This document shows, piece after piece, positions 17,504 to 26,800 of a stretch of DNA of 50,223 bases. The position numbers were made by a program, and so were the translations under genes. Where the stretch lies: NCBI GenBank assembly GCA_964594075.1, contig CAZQKW010000028.1, positions 1 to 50,223 of the forward strand, read 5' to 3'. Origin of the DNA: CAZQKW01 sp964594075 (lineage in GTDB: Bacteria; Desulfobacterota; WTBG01; CAIYCZ01). The notes beneath the pieces are model-generated. The model was not told where the DNA came from. It did no database searches and was given only the letters and a program-made list of their open reading frames with translations. How positions within the stretch are numbered: position 1 is the stretch's first letter; every line of letters starts with the position of its first letter.

Positions 17504-18424
17504 CTATCCGCTCATCAGCACTTCAAGAATGGCCTTCTGAATATGCAAACGATTTTCTGCCTGATCGAAGATAACCGAATGCTCACCGTCCATGACCTCA
17601 TCGGTTATCTCTTCGCCCCGATGCGCCGGCAGGCAGTGCATGACCATCACATCAGAATGGGCGGCCTCCACCAGCGCGGAATTTACCTGAAAATTCTTAA
17701 AGGCCTTAATTCGCTCGCGGTATTCTTTTTCCTGCCCCATACTGACCCAGGTGTCGGTGCTGATGACATGGGCATTTTTCACTGCTTCAAACGGATCGCT
17801 AACCAGCAAAATCTGAGAGACGGCTTCGCGCTGGGCGCGTTCCAGCACGGATTGAGCCGGACTGTGCGATTTGGGACAGGCAAGAGTAAGGTCAAATTCA
17901 AGCCGGAGCGCAGCATTGATCCAGGAATGGGCAACGTTGTTCCCGTCCCCGATATAGGCTACTTTTAATTTCTCCAAAGAGCCCCGTTTTTCCATGATCG
18001 TGAGCACATCGGCAAGAATCTGGCAGGGATGGAAAAGGTCTGTCAGACCGTTAATCACCGGCACGGTTGCATTATGAGCAAACTCTTCAAGAGTTTCCTG
18101 AGCATAGGTGCGAATCATGATGCCGTCCAGATAGCGCGACAGTGTCCGGGCGGTGTCGGCAACTGATTCTCCGCGGCCGAGCTGGGTATCAGTCCAGCGC
18201 ATATACAGCGCAAGTCCGCCCAGTTGAAACATGCCCACCTCAAAGGAGACGCGGGTGCGAGTGGAAGCCTTTTCAAAAATCATCCCCAACGTTTTGCCTT
18301 TAAGCGGCTGATACAGCTGGCCGCTTTTGTGCATTTTTTTTATGAGCTGGGCGCGGGTTAAGAAAAGCTCTATTTCGGTCTTGGTCAAATCATAAATGCT
18401 TAATAAATCCTTTTTAGCTTTCAT
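17504..18424 (-). CDS. argF: Ornithine carbamoyltransferase
   Basis: This 306-residue enzyme makes citrulline from ornithine and carbamoyl phosphate. STRTR (54-58), HPCQ (132-135) and HCLPAHRGEEI (263 on) bind carbamoyl phosphate and ornithine. The loop DTWVSMGQE is that of the ornithine enzyme rather than of the N-acetyl- or N-succinylornithine forms. I chose ATG 18424 over an ATG 11 codons earlier because AGGG precedes it and the family start fits. Confidence 0.95.
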   Translation of the reverse strand: MKAKKDLLSIYDLTKTEIELFLTRAQLIKKMHKSGQLYQPLKGKTLGMIFEKASTRTRVSFEVGMFQLGGLALYMRWTDTQLGRGESVADTARTLSRYLDGIMIRTYAQETLEEFAHNATVPVINGLTDLFHPCQILADVLTIMEKRGSLEKLKVAYIGDGNNVAHSWINAALRLEFDLTLACPKSHSPAQSVLERAQREAVSQILLVSDPFEAVKNAHVISTDTWVSMGQEKEYRERIKAFKNFQVNSALVEAAHSDVMVMHCLPAHRGEEITDEVMDGEHSVIFDQAENRLHIQKAILEVLMSG

Positions 18425-18506
18425 GTGTATCCCTGCGAAATTGCCGCATAAGAACAATAACCGGGTTCAGCACTAAACAAAAGGCATTTATTCCCCGTTT
18501 TGCCCT

Positions 18507-19697
18507 TTATTTCAAAGCGCTAAATACCCCTTCCAGTGTTGCCAGGCAGCGGTCAATATCCCCTTTTTTGACTGTAAGCGGCGGAAGAAAACGAAGTATT
18601 CTATCCAGTGTGCAATTGATAATAATCCCCTGTTTGAGACAGGCGTTGACAATTTCTTTTCCCCCGGTGCTCAATTCCACGCCGATAATGAGCCCTTTGC
18701 CCCGCACAGATTTAATCAGTGATGGATAGCGTTGTTTGAGCTGCTCAAGCGCGCGCATGAAATAGACCCCCATTTCACGGCAGTTTTTAAGCACGGCTCC
18801 CGCAAGCAGCGTTTTCATGACAGCAACTCCCGCAGCCATGCAGACAGGATTCCCGCCAAACGTTGAGGCATGGCTGCCCGGGCTGAAACTTTCGGCAACC
18901 CGTTTGGTGGCAAGCATTGCGCCAGCCGGCAGACCACCGGCAAGCGCCTTGGCCAACGTCATGATGTCCGGTTTCACGCCGTAGTGCTGATAGGCAAACA
19001 GTTTTCCTGTTCTGCCCATGCCCACCTGGACTTCGTCAAAAATCAGCAGCAGGTTGTTCTCATCGCAGATCTGCCGCACCTCTTTGAGATAGCCTTCATC
19101 CGGACAATTGACACCTCCCTCACCCTGAATCGGTTCCAGCATGACCGCACAGGTATTGCGGTTAATGGCTTTGCGCAGCGCTCTGCTGTCATTGAACGGA
19201 ACATAGCGAAAACCCGGCAGCAGCGGTTCAAACCCGACGTGAAATCTTTTTTGCGCTGTTGCCGACAGCGCTGCAAACGTCCGGCCGTGAAACGAGTAAT
19301 GCATGGTGATGACTTCATAGCGGTTTTTGTTGCCCTGCTGCAAAGAAAATTTACGGGCGAGTTTGAGGGCCGATTCGTTGGCTTCTGCGCCGCTATTGCA
19401 GAAAAACACCCGATCCGCAAAAGAATGTGCAATAAGCAACTGTGCGAGTTCGGCCTGGGGTTCAGTATAGAAAAAATTTGAAACGTGGATCAATTTTTTA
19501 AGCTGAACCTGAGCTGCCCGCACCACTGCAGGATGACAGTGCCCCAGATTACACACCGCAATGCCCGACAAAAAGTCAAGATACTCTGCGCCCCGGTTAT
19601 CCCAGACTTTTATGCCTTTCCCCCGCACCAGCGTTACCGGATATCTGCTATAGGTTTGAAAAATATTATCGTTAGTAATACGCACACAATTTTTCAT
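18507..19697 (-). CDS. argD: Acetylornithine aminotransferase
   Basis: This is a 396-residue class III PLP aminotransferase. The PLP lysine is K250 in LAKALAGG, preceded by the D221 site in LIFDEVQVGMGRTG; NSGAEANE and SFHGRT bind the cofactor phosphate. Its place between argB and argF supports acetylornithine as substrate, though such enzymes often also serve N-succinyl-diaminopimelate in lysine synthesis. No other diaminopimelate aminotransferase is in the window. Confidence 0.94.
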   Translation of the reverse strand: MKNCVRITNDNIFQTYSRYPVTLVRGKGIKVWDNRGAEYLDFLSGIAVCNLGHCHPAVVRAAQVQLKKLIHVSNFFYTEPQAELAQLLIAHSFADRVFFCNSGAEANESALKLARKFSLQQGNKNRYEVITMHYSFHGRTFAALSATAQKRFHVGFEPLLPGFRYVPFNDSRALRKAINRNTCAVMLEPIQGEGGVNCPDEGYLKEVRQICDENNLLLIFDEVQVGMGRTGKLFAYQHYGVKPDIMTLAKALAGGLPAGAMLATKRVAESFSPGSHASTFGGNPVCMAAGVAVMKTLLAGAVLKNCREMGVYFMRALEQLKQRYPSLIKSVRGKGLIIGVELSTGGKEIVNACLKQGIIINCTLDRILRFLPPLTVKKGDIDRCLATLEGVFSALK

Positions 19698-19751
19698 ACG
19701 GGCTTTGCTTCATCAAGACAGCTGCGTTCGGCATGCGGACGCGCCGCGGAT

Positions 19752-20630
19752 TTATCCTTTTACTATCTGCGTGCCAATACCGCCATCGGTGAACAATTCA
19801 AGCAGTATAGCATGCTCCACGCGGCCGTCAATAATATGCGCCTTGGCGACGCCGTTATGCACAGCATCAAGGCAGCACTGAACTTTCGGTATCATCCCGC
19901 CGCTGATGACCTCCGTACGCAAAAATGTTTTTGCCTGTTTTTCGTTCAGTGAAGAAACCAGTTTGCCATCGCGGTTTTTAACGCCCGCAACATCGGTGAG
20001 CAAAATAAGCTTTTCTGCTTTCAGCGCGGCGGCGATTTTACCCGCAACCAGATCAGCGTTGATATTGTAAGTGCGGCCGTCGGCACTAACGCCCACAGGA
20101 GCAATGACGGGTATGAATTGCGAGCGGTCCAGGGTATCAATAACCAGGGGATCTATGGCAGCAACTTCTCCCACCATGCCCAGATCAACAGGTTTGTTTT
20201 TGTTTCCTGTGGAATACGTCGTGCGGAGCTTTTTTGCCTGGATAAGATTGCCGTCTTTGCCGCTCAGACCGATCGCTTTTCCACCGCTTTGATTGATAAG
20301 GTTGACAATCTCTTTGTTGATTTTGCCGACCAGCACCATCTCAACCACATCCATGGTCTCCTGGTCGGTGACGCGCATGCCGTCGACAAAGTGCGATTCC
20401 TTGCCAATCCTGTTCAATAATTCACCGATCTGCGGCCCGCCGCCATGCACCACAACAGGTCGGAGGCCAATGTAGCTCAGCAAGGTGATGTCCTTTGCGA
20501 AGCTGTGTTTCAGCGTGTCGTCAATCATGGCATGACCGCCGAACTTTATCACAAATGTCTTTTGATAGAACGACCTGATGTAGGGCAGGGCTTCCATCAG
20601 TACTTTAGCTTTTTCAAGGGAACGGAACAT
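19752..20630 (-). CDS. argB: Acetylglutamate kinase
   Basis: This 292-residue amino acid kinase phosphorylates N-acetylglutamate. KFGGHAM (K29, G31-G32) and VVHGGGPQI form the ATP/substrate loops, and NINADLVAGKIA is the later family block. The extended N-terminal helix before the first strand (MFRSLEKAKVLMEALPYI) is the feature linked to arginine-inhibited hexameric enzymes, so feedback control is likely. It heads the arginine genes, 154 bp after hslU across a repeat. Confidence 0.95.
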   Translation of the reverse strand: MFRSLEKAKVLMEALPYIRSFYQKTFVIKFGGHAMIDDTLKHSFAKDITLLSYIGLRPVVVHGGGPQIGELLNRIGKESHFVDGMRVTDQETMDVVEMVLVGKINKEIVNLINQSGGKAIGLSGKDGNLIQAKKLRTTYSTGNKNKPVDLGMVGEVAAIDPLVIDTLDRSQFIPVIAPVGVSADGRTYNINADLVAGKIAAALKAEKLILLTDVAGVKNRDGKLVSSLNEKQAKTFLRTEVISGGMIPKVQCCLDAVHNGVAKAHIIDGRVEHAILLELFTDGGIGTQIVKG

Positions 20631-20700
20631 AATTAACCAAGGAAATTTGTATTAAAGATATTCTGCAAAAGAAGTTTGCAGCGCAGAATGAATATATTCT

Positions 20701-20776
20701 GGGTTCAAGGATTCCAGGGTTCACGTGCTTTTGGATTATTGACTCTGCCACTAGAATCCTTGACTCCGTGGACCCT
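20701..20776. repeat. Inverted repeat of the TTCAAGGATTC type between argB and hslU
   Basis: GGGTTCAAGGATTC at 20701-20714 pairs 12 of 14 bases with GAATCCTTGACTCC at 20754-20767. AGGGTTCACG at 20716-20725 pairs 9 of 10 with CGTGGACCCT at 20767-20776. The two stems interleave rather than nest, so only one can form at a time unless a pseudoknot occurs. A related fragment, TCAAGGATTCAAGGG, is found at 27791-27805. Confidence 0.65.
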
Positions 20777-20784
20777 CGCTGCAA

Positions 20785-22164
20785 TTATAATATATAGCGG
20801 CTCAGGTCCTCATTTTTAAGCAGGTCTTCCATTTTCTGCATTACATAGTTCGCGGTGATAACAATTTTTTTGCCTTTCAGTTCGGGCGCGTCAAAAGAAT
20901 AATCTTCAAGCAGTTTTTCCATTATCGTGTGCAGGCGGCGCGCTCCGATATTTTCCGTCCGTTCGTTGACCAGTGTGGCTATCTCTGCAATTTTTTCAAC
21001 CGCATCGGGTTCAAATTCCAAGGTAACGTCTTCGGTGGCCATAAGAGCGATATTCTGTTTGAGCAGCGCATTCTGGGGCTCGGTAAGTATGCGGATAAAA
21101 TCTTCTTTGCTGAGGGAACTGAGTTCAACGCGGATGGGAAATCTGCCTTGGAGTTCCGGTATTAAATCCGAAGGCTTTGCAACATAAAATGCGCCAGACG
21201 CAATGAACAGAATGTGATCTGTCTTCACCATCCCGTATTTCGTCGTAACCGTGGAACCTTCAACTATCGGCAGCAAATCCCTCTGCACGCCTTCCCGTGA
21301 AACATCCGGTCCATGAAATTGATCCCGGCTGGCAATTTTATCAATCTCGTCCAGGAATATGATGCCGGACTGCTCAACGCGTTCGATAGCCAGTTTGGTG
21401 ACCATATCCATATCAACAAGTTTCTGGGCTTCCTCCCGGGCAATGATTTGCAGAGCTTCCGGAATTTTAACTTTGCGCTTGCGCGTCCTTTTGGGGAATA
21501 TGTTGCCAAACATATCCTTGATGTTAATGTCCATCTCTTCAATGCCGGAGGCGGAAAATATTTCCACCATCGGGATATTCTGCTGAGTTGTTTCCAGTTC
21601 CACTTCTTTTTCATTGAGCCTGCCATCGCGCAGCCACTTGCGCATCTTATCCCGCGTCGAGACAGCCTTCTGTTTTTCCAGCAGTTCCTGCTCTCCGCCC
21701 TCGCCGCTCTGCGCCGCTTTGTCTTTTGCCGTGCGCTGACGCGTCGGCGTCGGCGGCAGCAGCATATCCAATACGCGCTCCTCTGCAATCTCAAGGGCTT
21801 TGGCCTGAACTTTTTCAGCCTCTTCAGCTTTTATCTGATTGACCGCCAGCTCCGTGAGGTCGCGAATCATTGATTCCACATCGCGGCCCACATAACCCAC
21901 CTCGGTAAATTTGGAAGCCTCAATCTTGAGAAATGGTGACTGGGCGAGCTTGGCAAGACGCCGGGCGATTTCTGTTTTTCCCACACCCGTGGGACCAATC
22001 ATAATGATATTCTTGGGTGCGATTTCATCGCGCAGGTCTTCCGGCACCTGCTGCCGCCGCCACCGGTTCCTCAGCGCGATAGCTACCGCTCTTTTAGCAT
22101 TATGCTGTCCGATGATGAATTTATCAAGTTCTGCAACAATTTCTCGTGGGCTCAGTGGTTTCAT
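20785..22164 (-). CDS. hslU: HslU, ATPase subunit of the HslUV protease
   Basis: This 459-residue AAA+ unfoldase has Walker A GPTGVGKT (57-64), the pore loop GYVGRD (90-95), Walker B IIFLDEIDK (268-276) and the arginine-containing sensor region near ENIGARRLHTIMEK. The intermediate domain (about 110-240) is a little longer than in E. coli, which accounts for the extra length. The C-terminus ends DLSRYIL, the tail that docks into HslV and opens it. It lies 36 bp after hslV. Confidence 0.97.
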   Translation of the reverse strand: MKPLSPREIVAELDKFIIGQHNAKRAVAIALRNRWRRQQVPEDLRDEIAPKNIIMIGPTGVGKTEIARRLAKLAQSPFLKIEASKFTEVGYVGRDVESMIRDLTELAVNQIKAEEAEKVQAKALEIAEERVLDMLLPPTPTRQRTAKDKAAQSGEGGEQELLEKQKAVSTRDKMRKWLRDGRLNEKEVELETTQQNIPMVEIFSASGIEEMDINIKDMFGNIFPKRTRKRKVKIPEALQIIAREEAQKLVDMDMVTKLAIERVEQSGIIFLDEIDKIASRDQFHGPDVSREGVQRDLLPIVEGSTVTTKYGMVKTDHILFIASGAFYVAKPSDLIPELQGRFPIRVELSSLSKEDFIRILTEPQNALLKQNIALMATEDVTLEFEPDAVEKIAEIATLVNERTENIGARRLHTIMEKLLEDYSFDAPELKGKKIVITANYVMQKMEDLLKNEDLSRYIL

Positions 22165-22200
22165 GTTTTTCCGTGTGCTGTCTCCTGATTGCTTTGTATG

Positions 22201-22731
22201 TTACAGTTCGTCCACCGTAATTTCAGTGTTTGTATAAATACATATTCCTGCGGCAATTTTCATGGCTTCTTCAACGATTTGCCGAGCCGTGAGGTCTGAG
22301 TGGGCGAGCAGCGCCCGCGCCGCGGCCAGGGCGAAAGGACCACCAGACCCAATTGCAGCAATGTTGTCATCCGGCTCTATGACGTCGCCGTTGCCGGAGA
22401 TAATAAACAGATGTTCCCGGTCAGCAACAATCAGCAGCGCCTCCAGCCGCCGCAGCATCCGGTCCGTACGCCAATCCTTGGCCAGCTCTACCCCGGCACG
22501 GGTGAGGTTGCCGCGGTATTGTTCAAGCTTATTTTCAAATTTTTCAAACAGCGTAAAGGCATCTGCTGTGCTTCCGGAAAATCCAGCTAAAACTTTGTCC
22601 TGATAAAGCCGGCGGATTTTTTTGGCGCTGTGCTTCAATACCGTGGAACTCAGGGTTACCTGGCCGTCGCCCGCAATACATACTGAACCCTTGTGTCTGA
22701 GCGCGAGTATAGTTGTTCCGTGAACATCCAT
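22201..22731 (-). CDS. hslV: HslV, peptidase subunit of the HslUV protease
   Basis: This is a 176-residue proteasome-like threonine peptidase. Starting at ATG 22731, with AGGAG just before it, the chain begins MDVHGTTILA, so a five-residue propeptide would be removed to expose T6 as the nucleophile. AGDGQVTL and KIRRLY carry other catalytic and structural residues. An upstream in-frame start at 22776 would overlap xerC and was rejected. It is followed by its partner hslU and preceded by xerC, 7 bp away. Confidence 0.96.
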   Translation of the reverse strand: MDVHGTTILALRHKGSVCIAGDGQVTLSSTVLKHSAKKIRRLYQDKVLAGFSGSTADAFTLFEKFENKLEQYRGNLTRAGVELAKDWRTDRMLRRLEALLIVADREHLFIISGNGDVIEPDDNIAAIGSGGPFALAAARALLAHSDLTARQIVEEAMKIAAGICIYTNTEITVDEL

Positions 22732-22738
22732 AATTCTC

Positions 22739-23650
22739 CTACCTCTTCTCTCTGCTGCGGGGGTGGGCGCGATCATAAACTTCCATCAATTTGTCAATAT
22801 TCAGATGCGTATAGCGCTGCGTGGTTGAAAGGTTTGCATGTCCCAGGAGTTCCTGGATAGCGCGCAGATCAGCGCCGGCATTAAGCATATGGGTGGCAAA
22901 TGAATGCCTGAGCGAATGCGGACTTATGGTGCGCTGCAATCCGCACCGCTCCACATATTTATTCAGAATTCTGGCCACGCTGCGGGCAGTCAGACGACCC
23001 CCGCGCCGGTTGACAAAAACCGGGCCCGTGCCCCGCGGTTCTACTGACATTACCGGCGCGATTTTCTGCAGATAATTATTAAGCGCCTCTATAGCTTTTT
23101 TGCCTATGGGAACGATGCGTTCCTTTCTGCCTTTCCCCCGCACTTTAATGATGCCCAGATTCAGCTCAAGGTCATCGCGATTGAGCCCCACCAGCTCGCT
23201 CACGCGGATGCCGGTTGAGTAAAGCACTTCAAACATGGCGCGATCACGCGCATGCGCAGGATCGCCCGCAGGGACCGAGTCCAGAAGGGCAAACATCTCA
23301 TCAACAGTCAGATGCTGGGGAAGATATCTTCCCAGCTTGGGTGTTCTCACGGATGACGCAGGGTTTTGGGTTATTATATTTTCTCTCAACAGAAACTTAA
23401 AAAATGTTCTAATGGTTGAGAGCTTTCGCGCCTGGGACGATTTTTTGTTACCCTTCGCAAGCCGCCCCATGAAACCACGAATAATGAGGTTGTTGATCTG
23501 TTCAACGCGTGATACCGACGCTGCAGCTTTCTCGGCAATAAAACTGTTAAACTCGCGCAAATCAGACAAATAATTTCTACAGGTATGATCGGACGCGTTT
23601 TTTTCAATCCGCAGATACTGTTCAAACTGTTTCAGGTAAGGTTCAAGCAT
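22739..23650 (-). CDS. xerC: Tyrosine recombinase XerC
   Basis: This 303-residue site-specific recombinase resolves chromosome dimers at dif with XerD. The catalytic set is complete: R149 (TGIRVSELVGL), K173, H245 and R248 (HSLRHSFATHML), H271 (LLGHANLSTTQRYTHL) and the nucleophile Y280. The N-terminal SAM-like DNA-binding domain covers about residues 1-95. Position next to hslVU is a common bacterial arrangement, which argues for the housekeeping recombinase rather than a mobile-element integrase. Confidence 0.93.
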   Translation of the reverse strand: MLEPYLKQFEQYLRIEKNASDHTCRNYLSDLREFNSFIAEKAAASVSRVEQINNLIIRGFMGRLAKGNKKSSQARKLSTIRTFFKFLLRENIITQNPASSVRTPKLGRYLPQHLTVDEMFALLDSVPAGDPAHARDRAMFEVLYSTGIRVSELVGLNRDDLELNLGIIKVRGKGRKERIVPIGKKAIEALNNYLQKIAPVMSVEPRGTGPVFVNRRGGRLTARSVARILNKYVERCGLQRTISPHSLRHSFATHMLNAGADLRAIQELLGHANLSTTQRYTHLNIDKLMEVYDRAHPRSREKR

Positions 23651-23772
23651 TAAATAACCACCATTATCTTGGTGCCGAAAAAATAAACAGTTAATATATA
23701 ACTTTCTGCAGAATTAGCAATGAAAAAATAATTATATATTACCACCCCCAACACCGCGTCTGCTAGAAAACA

Positions 23773-23816
23773 AAAAGTCAGAAAACAGTATAAGGCATAT
23801 CCGTTTTCTGACTTTT
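23773..23816 (-). terminator. Intrinsic terminator of the 2-oxoacid oxidoreductase gene
   Basis: AAAAGTCAGAAAAC pairs perfectly with GTTTTCTGACTTTT over 14 bp, with a 16-nt loop. It lies 19 bp past the stop codon of the minus-strand oxidoreductase and is followed there by a T-rich run, so it separates that gene from xerC. Confidence 0.85.
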
Positions 23817-23835
23817 CTCTGCCGAGGTCTGTCTT

Positions 23836-26800
23836 CTATTTCTTATATCGCTCCTCCAGTATCCGCTCCATTTCCCCTTCGCTGAGCAGGTCTTTGCGCA
23901 GGCCTGCCATATACTGGCTATTGATCCACCGATACATGCTCACCATTTCGTTAACCATAATAATTTCCGGTATGGATACGCCTTCCACGGCTTTCAGGTG
24001 GCGGCTGTATTGGCCAAGCATCCTCACCACGTCGGCAAACGTGGCAGGCGAGCGCTTTTCGCCGCGCTTGAACGGCTTGCCTTCCGTGGGAAAGATTTTT
24101 TCCGGCTCCGGATTTCCCGAAATATCCAGACGCTGATACGGTCTGCGCACGCGTAATTGCCATTTTCGCGACTCGACCAGCATGCGCGCGATGTGCGGCC
24201 CCGCCCAGTCATCAAACTGATGGCCTTGGGGACAATACGAGAAAAATTCAACCACCGACGGGCCGTTATAGGCGAGCGCTTCCTTCAAAATGCTTATGGC
24301 ATAGAACGGATTGTCAATGCTCAACTTGGCGGCATATACATGGGGAATGGCCATTGCCTGGTCAATAATGCGCCGGTGTGTGGTCGTTTTGCCCGCGTAT
24401 TTTTTACCCAGCGGAGAGGTTGTCCGGTCGCTGCCAAAACGCGAGGCGCCGGATTTCTGCACGCCGGTATTCATATACCCTTCATTGTTATAAATAACCC
24501 AGGTGATGTCATAATTTTCCCCCAGGGCATAATTGAACGGACCGTTGCCGATGTCGTAAATAGCGCCGTCACCGGCAAACACGATGACCTTGGTCAAGAC
24601 ATCGCTGTATTGATTCTGAAAAGTCTGATCCATGGCAAATTTCGCGCCCAATGCAGCAGCCGAGGCAGTGCCGAAACCATAATGACCGGCGCGGTAGATG
24701 CGGGCATTATACGGATTGCCCAGTTCTGAAACCTGGTTGCAGCCGGTTGAGTTAATATTACAAATATGGAAGCCATGCTGGAGCATCTGCTCAATTGCGC
24801 GCTGGGTTTTTTCCGACAAAATTTTCGGCCCCTGATACAGGGTCGCAATACCTTCGGGATTATTGCGCAGCGATTCCGCCGCAAAAAAGGTCAGCAGATT
24901 AATAACCCCTTCGCTGCAACCCGGGCACAGTGTATGTTTGCCGGGATAGAGCTTGGAAAAGACAAACAGGACCTGGTGAGGAACGGCCAACTGATTGACA
25001 AATTTTGCCGCCTCGTAAGTTTTGTCAAATTCAAGGCAAAATTCTGGCATAAAGTCAGCCGGTGTTACATTGGTTTTTGGTCTCATGACCAGCGCATCGG
25101 TGGGACAGACCCGAGCACAGACTCCGCATCCCTTGCATGCATCTGAACGGATCGTGATGTTAAATGCAAACTGCTCCCAGGGTATGCCTTTAGGCGGTTT
25201 CTTGTAAACTTTAAAGTAACGGGCGGCACTTTCCGGTATCGGGCGGTCAGTAATGGTGGTGTAAAGCGCAGAGTCCGGGCACTGGGTCACACACATGCCG
25301 CACGCAGTGCATTTTTCGGCCTGCCAGATGGGCACCTGTATGCCGATAAAACTCATATCGCGATACTGGGACGTGGCAGCGGGCACAATCGGGAGAAACC
25401 GGTCCCACGGAACCCGTTTCCCCTCGGCAATAGGCTTCACCATTTCCTGATAAAAGTGTTCTTTGTAATTATCAAAGATATGGATTGGCTTGATAGCACC
25501 AAGTTCATCCTGGTCTTCAAAGACAACGGGCAAACCCGCAGCATTGAAATTTTGGCCAAAATTTTCGGCGTCGTATTTTCTCCTTTCCGCGTGTTCCTGG
25601 GCAGCGATTTGGGATAGGCCGGCGGCCAGCGCAGCGTGTGCAGTGGCGCTGCCGATCCCGTCTCGCAGCAGCGCGATATTCGAGGCTATAGCTTCCTGCC
25701 CTTTCTTGGTGCCAATCTTCTTCTCAAGTATTTTTATGAAGCGTTTTTCAAATTCCTCTGCCGGCAGAATGCCCAGCTCTTTGTTAATGAGACCGAGGAT
25801 TGCCGCGCCAGGAAGATTTTTCCTCAAATGCTTCAGTGCAGCCTGGGTGGCGTTGAGGGTGAGAACCTTGATGCGACGTTTTTCTATAATGCTTTTCATC
25901 TCGGGGGGCAGTGCGGCAATCAGCTCTGCGGCGCTGCGTGGCGTGTTGACGACCAGCAGCCCGTGCTCTTTTAATCCCCCGACATACTCCTGAAGAATCT
26001 GGCCGGACAAGAATGTTTCATTAAAAAAGGCAACCACATCATTTTCTGCAGTTTGAGAACTGTTTTGAATCACATCGCCACTGATGCGCACATTCATAAA
26101 CACCGCTGCGCCTTTACGGGCAGCGCCGTAGCGTGCTCCTGATTGAACATATTTATGCCCAGCCCCGTCGTCTTCAGCGTATATCAAGGCGGACGTTTCC
26201 AGTGAGGTTTTGACGCCTTCCGCGCCGACGCCAATAAAAGTCATGGCAATTTCACGGTCACGATAATCCGGCAATTGCACCGGTTTTAAACTATACGGAC
26301 CCTCAACCCCCACGTAATAATCTCGCAACACGGTGCGCTGGTCTTTATGTAAACAGGCGCACATGTTTTCTATGACTGCGGCAACATCATATTTGTTAAA
26401 ATCCTTGCTGCCAAGGCCATAGACGCCGTGCAGCACTTCCGGCATTTCTGTTCTGCCATAAACTGCTCCCGGTTGTCCGGCGTTGAAAGAAACCTGCAGC
26501 GCTTCCCGCACATCTTTCATAAGTTGCTGGTTGTGGGCAATGGCGCTGCGTTCAAGCACCGTGACCACTTTGGCTGTGCGCAGACCATAGGCAAGCTCAT
26601 CATAGCAGGGCGGTGTGAACAGCACCGGCCGCACCAGCCCCACTTTGATTCCCTTTGCAGTGCGGTAATAATCAATCATGTCCTTCACCACGCCCGCTGC
26701 CGACCCCAATATCACGATCACCATGTCTGCGTCTTCGGTGCGGTAGTTTTCCACTACCTTGAGGTTGGTGCCCAGTATCCGGTTCATCATGTTCATGGCG

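Noticed and set aside
22739..23650. xerC as a mobile-element integrase
   Set aside because: Full XerC motifs, coupling to hslVU and absence of attachment sites or phage genes point to the housekeeping recombinase.
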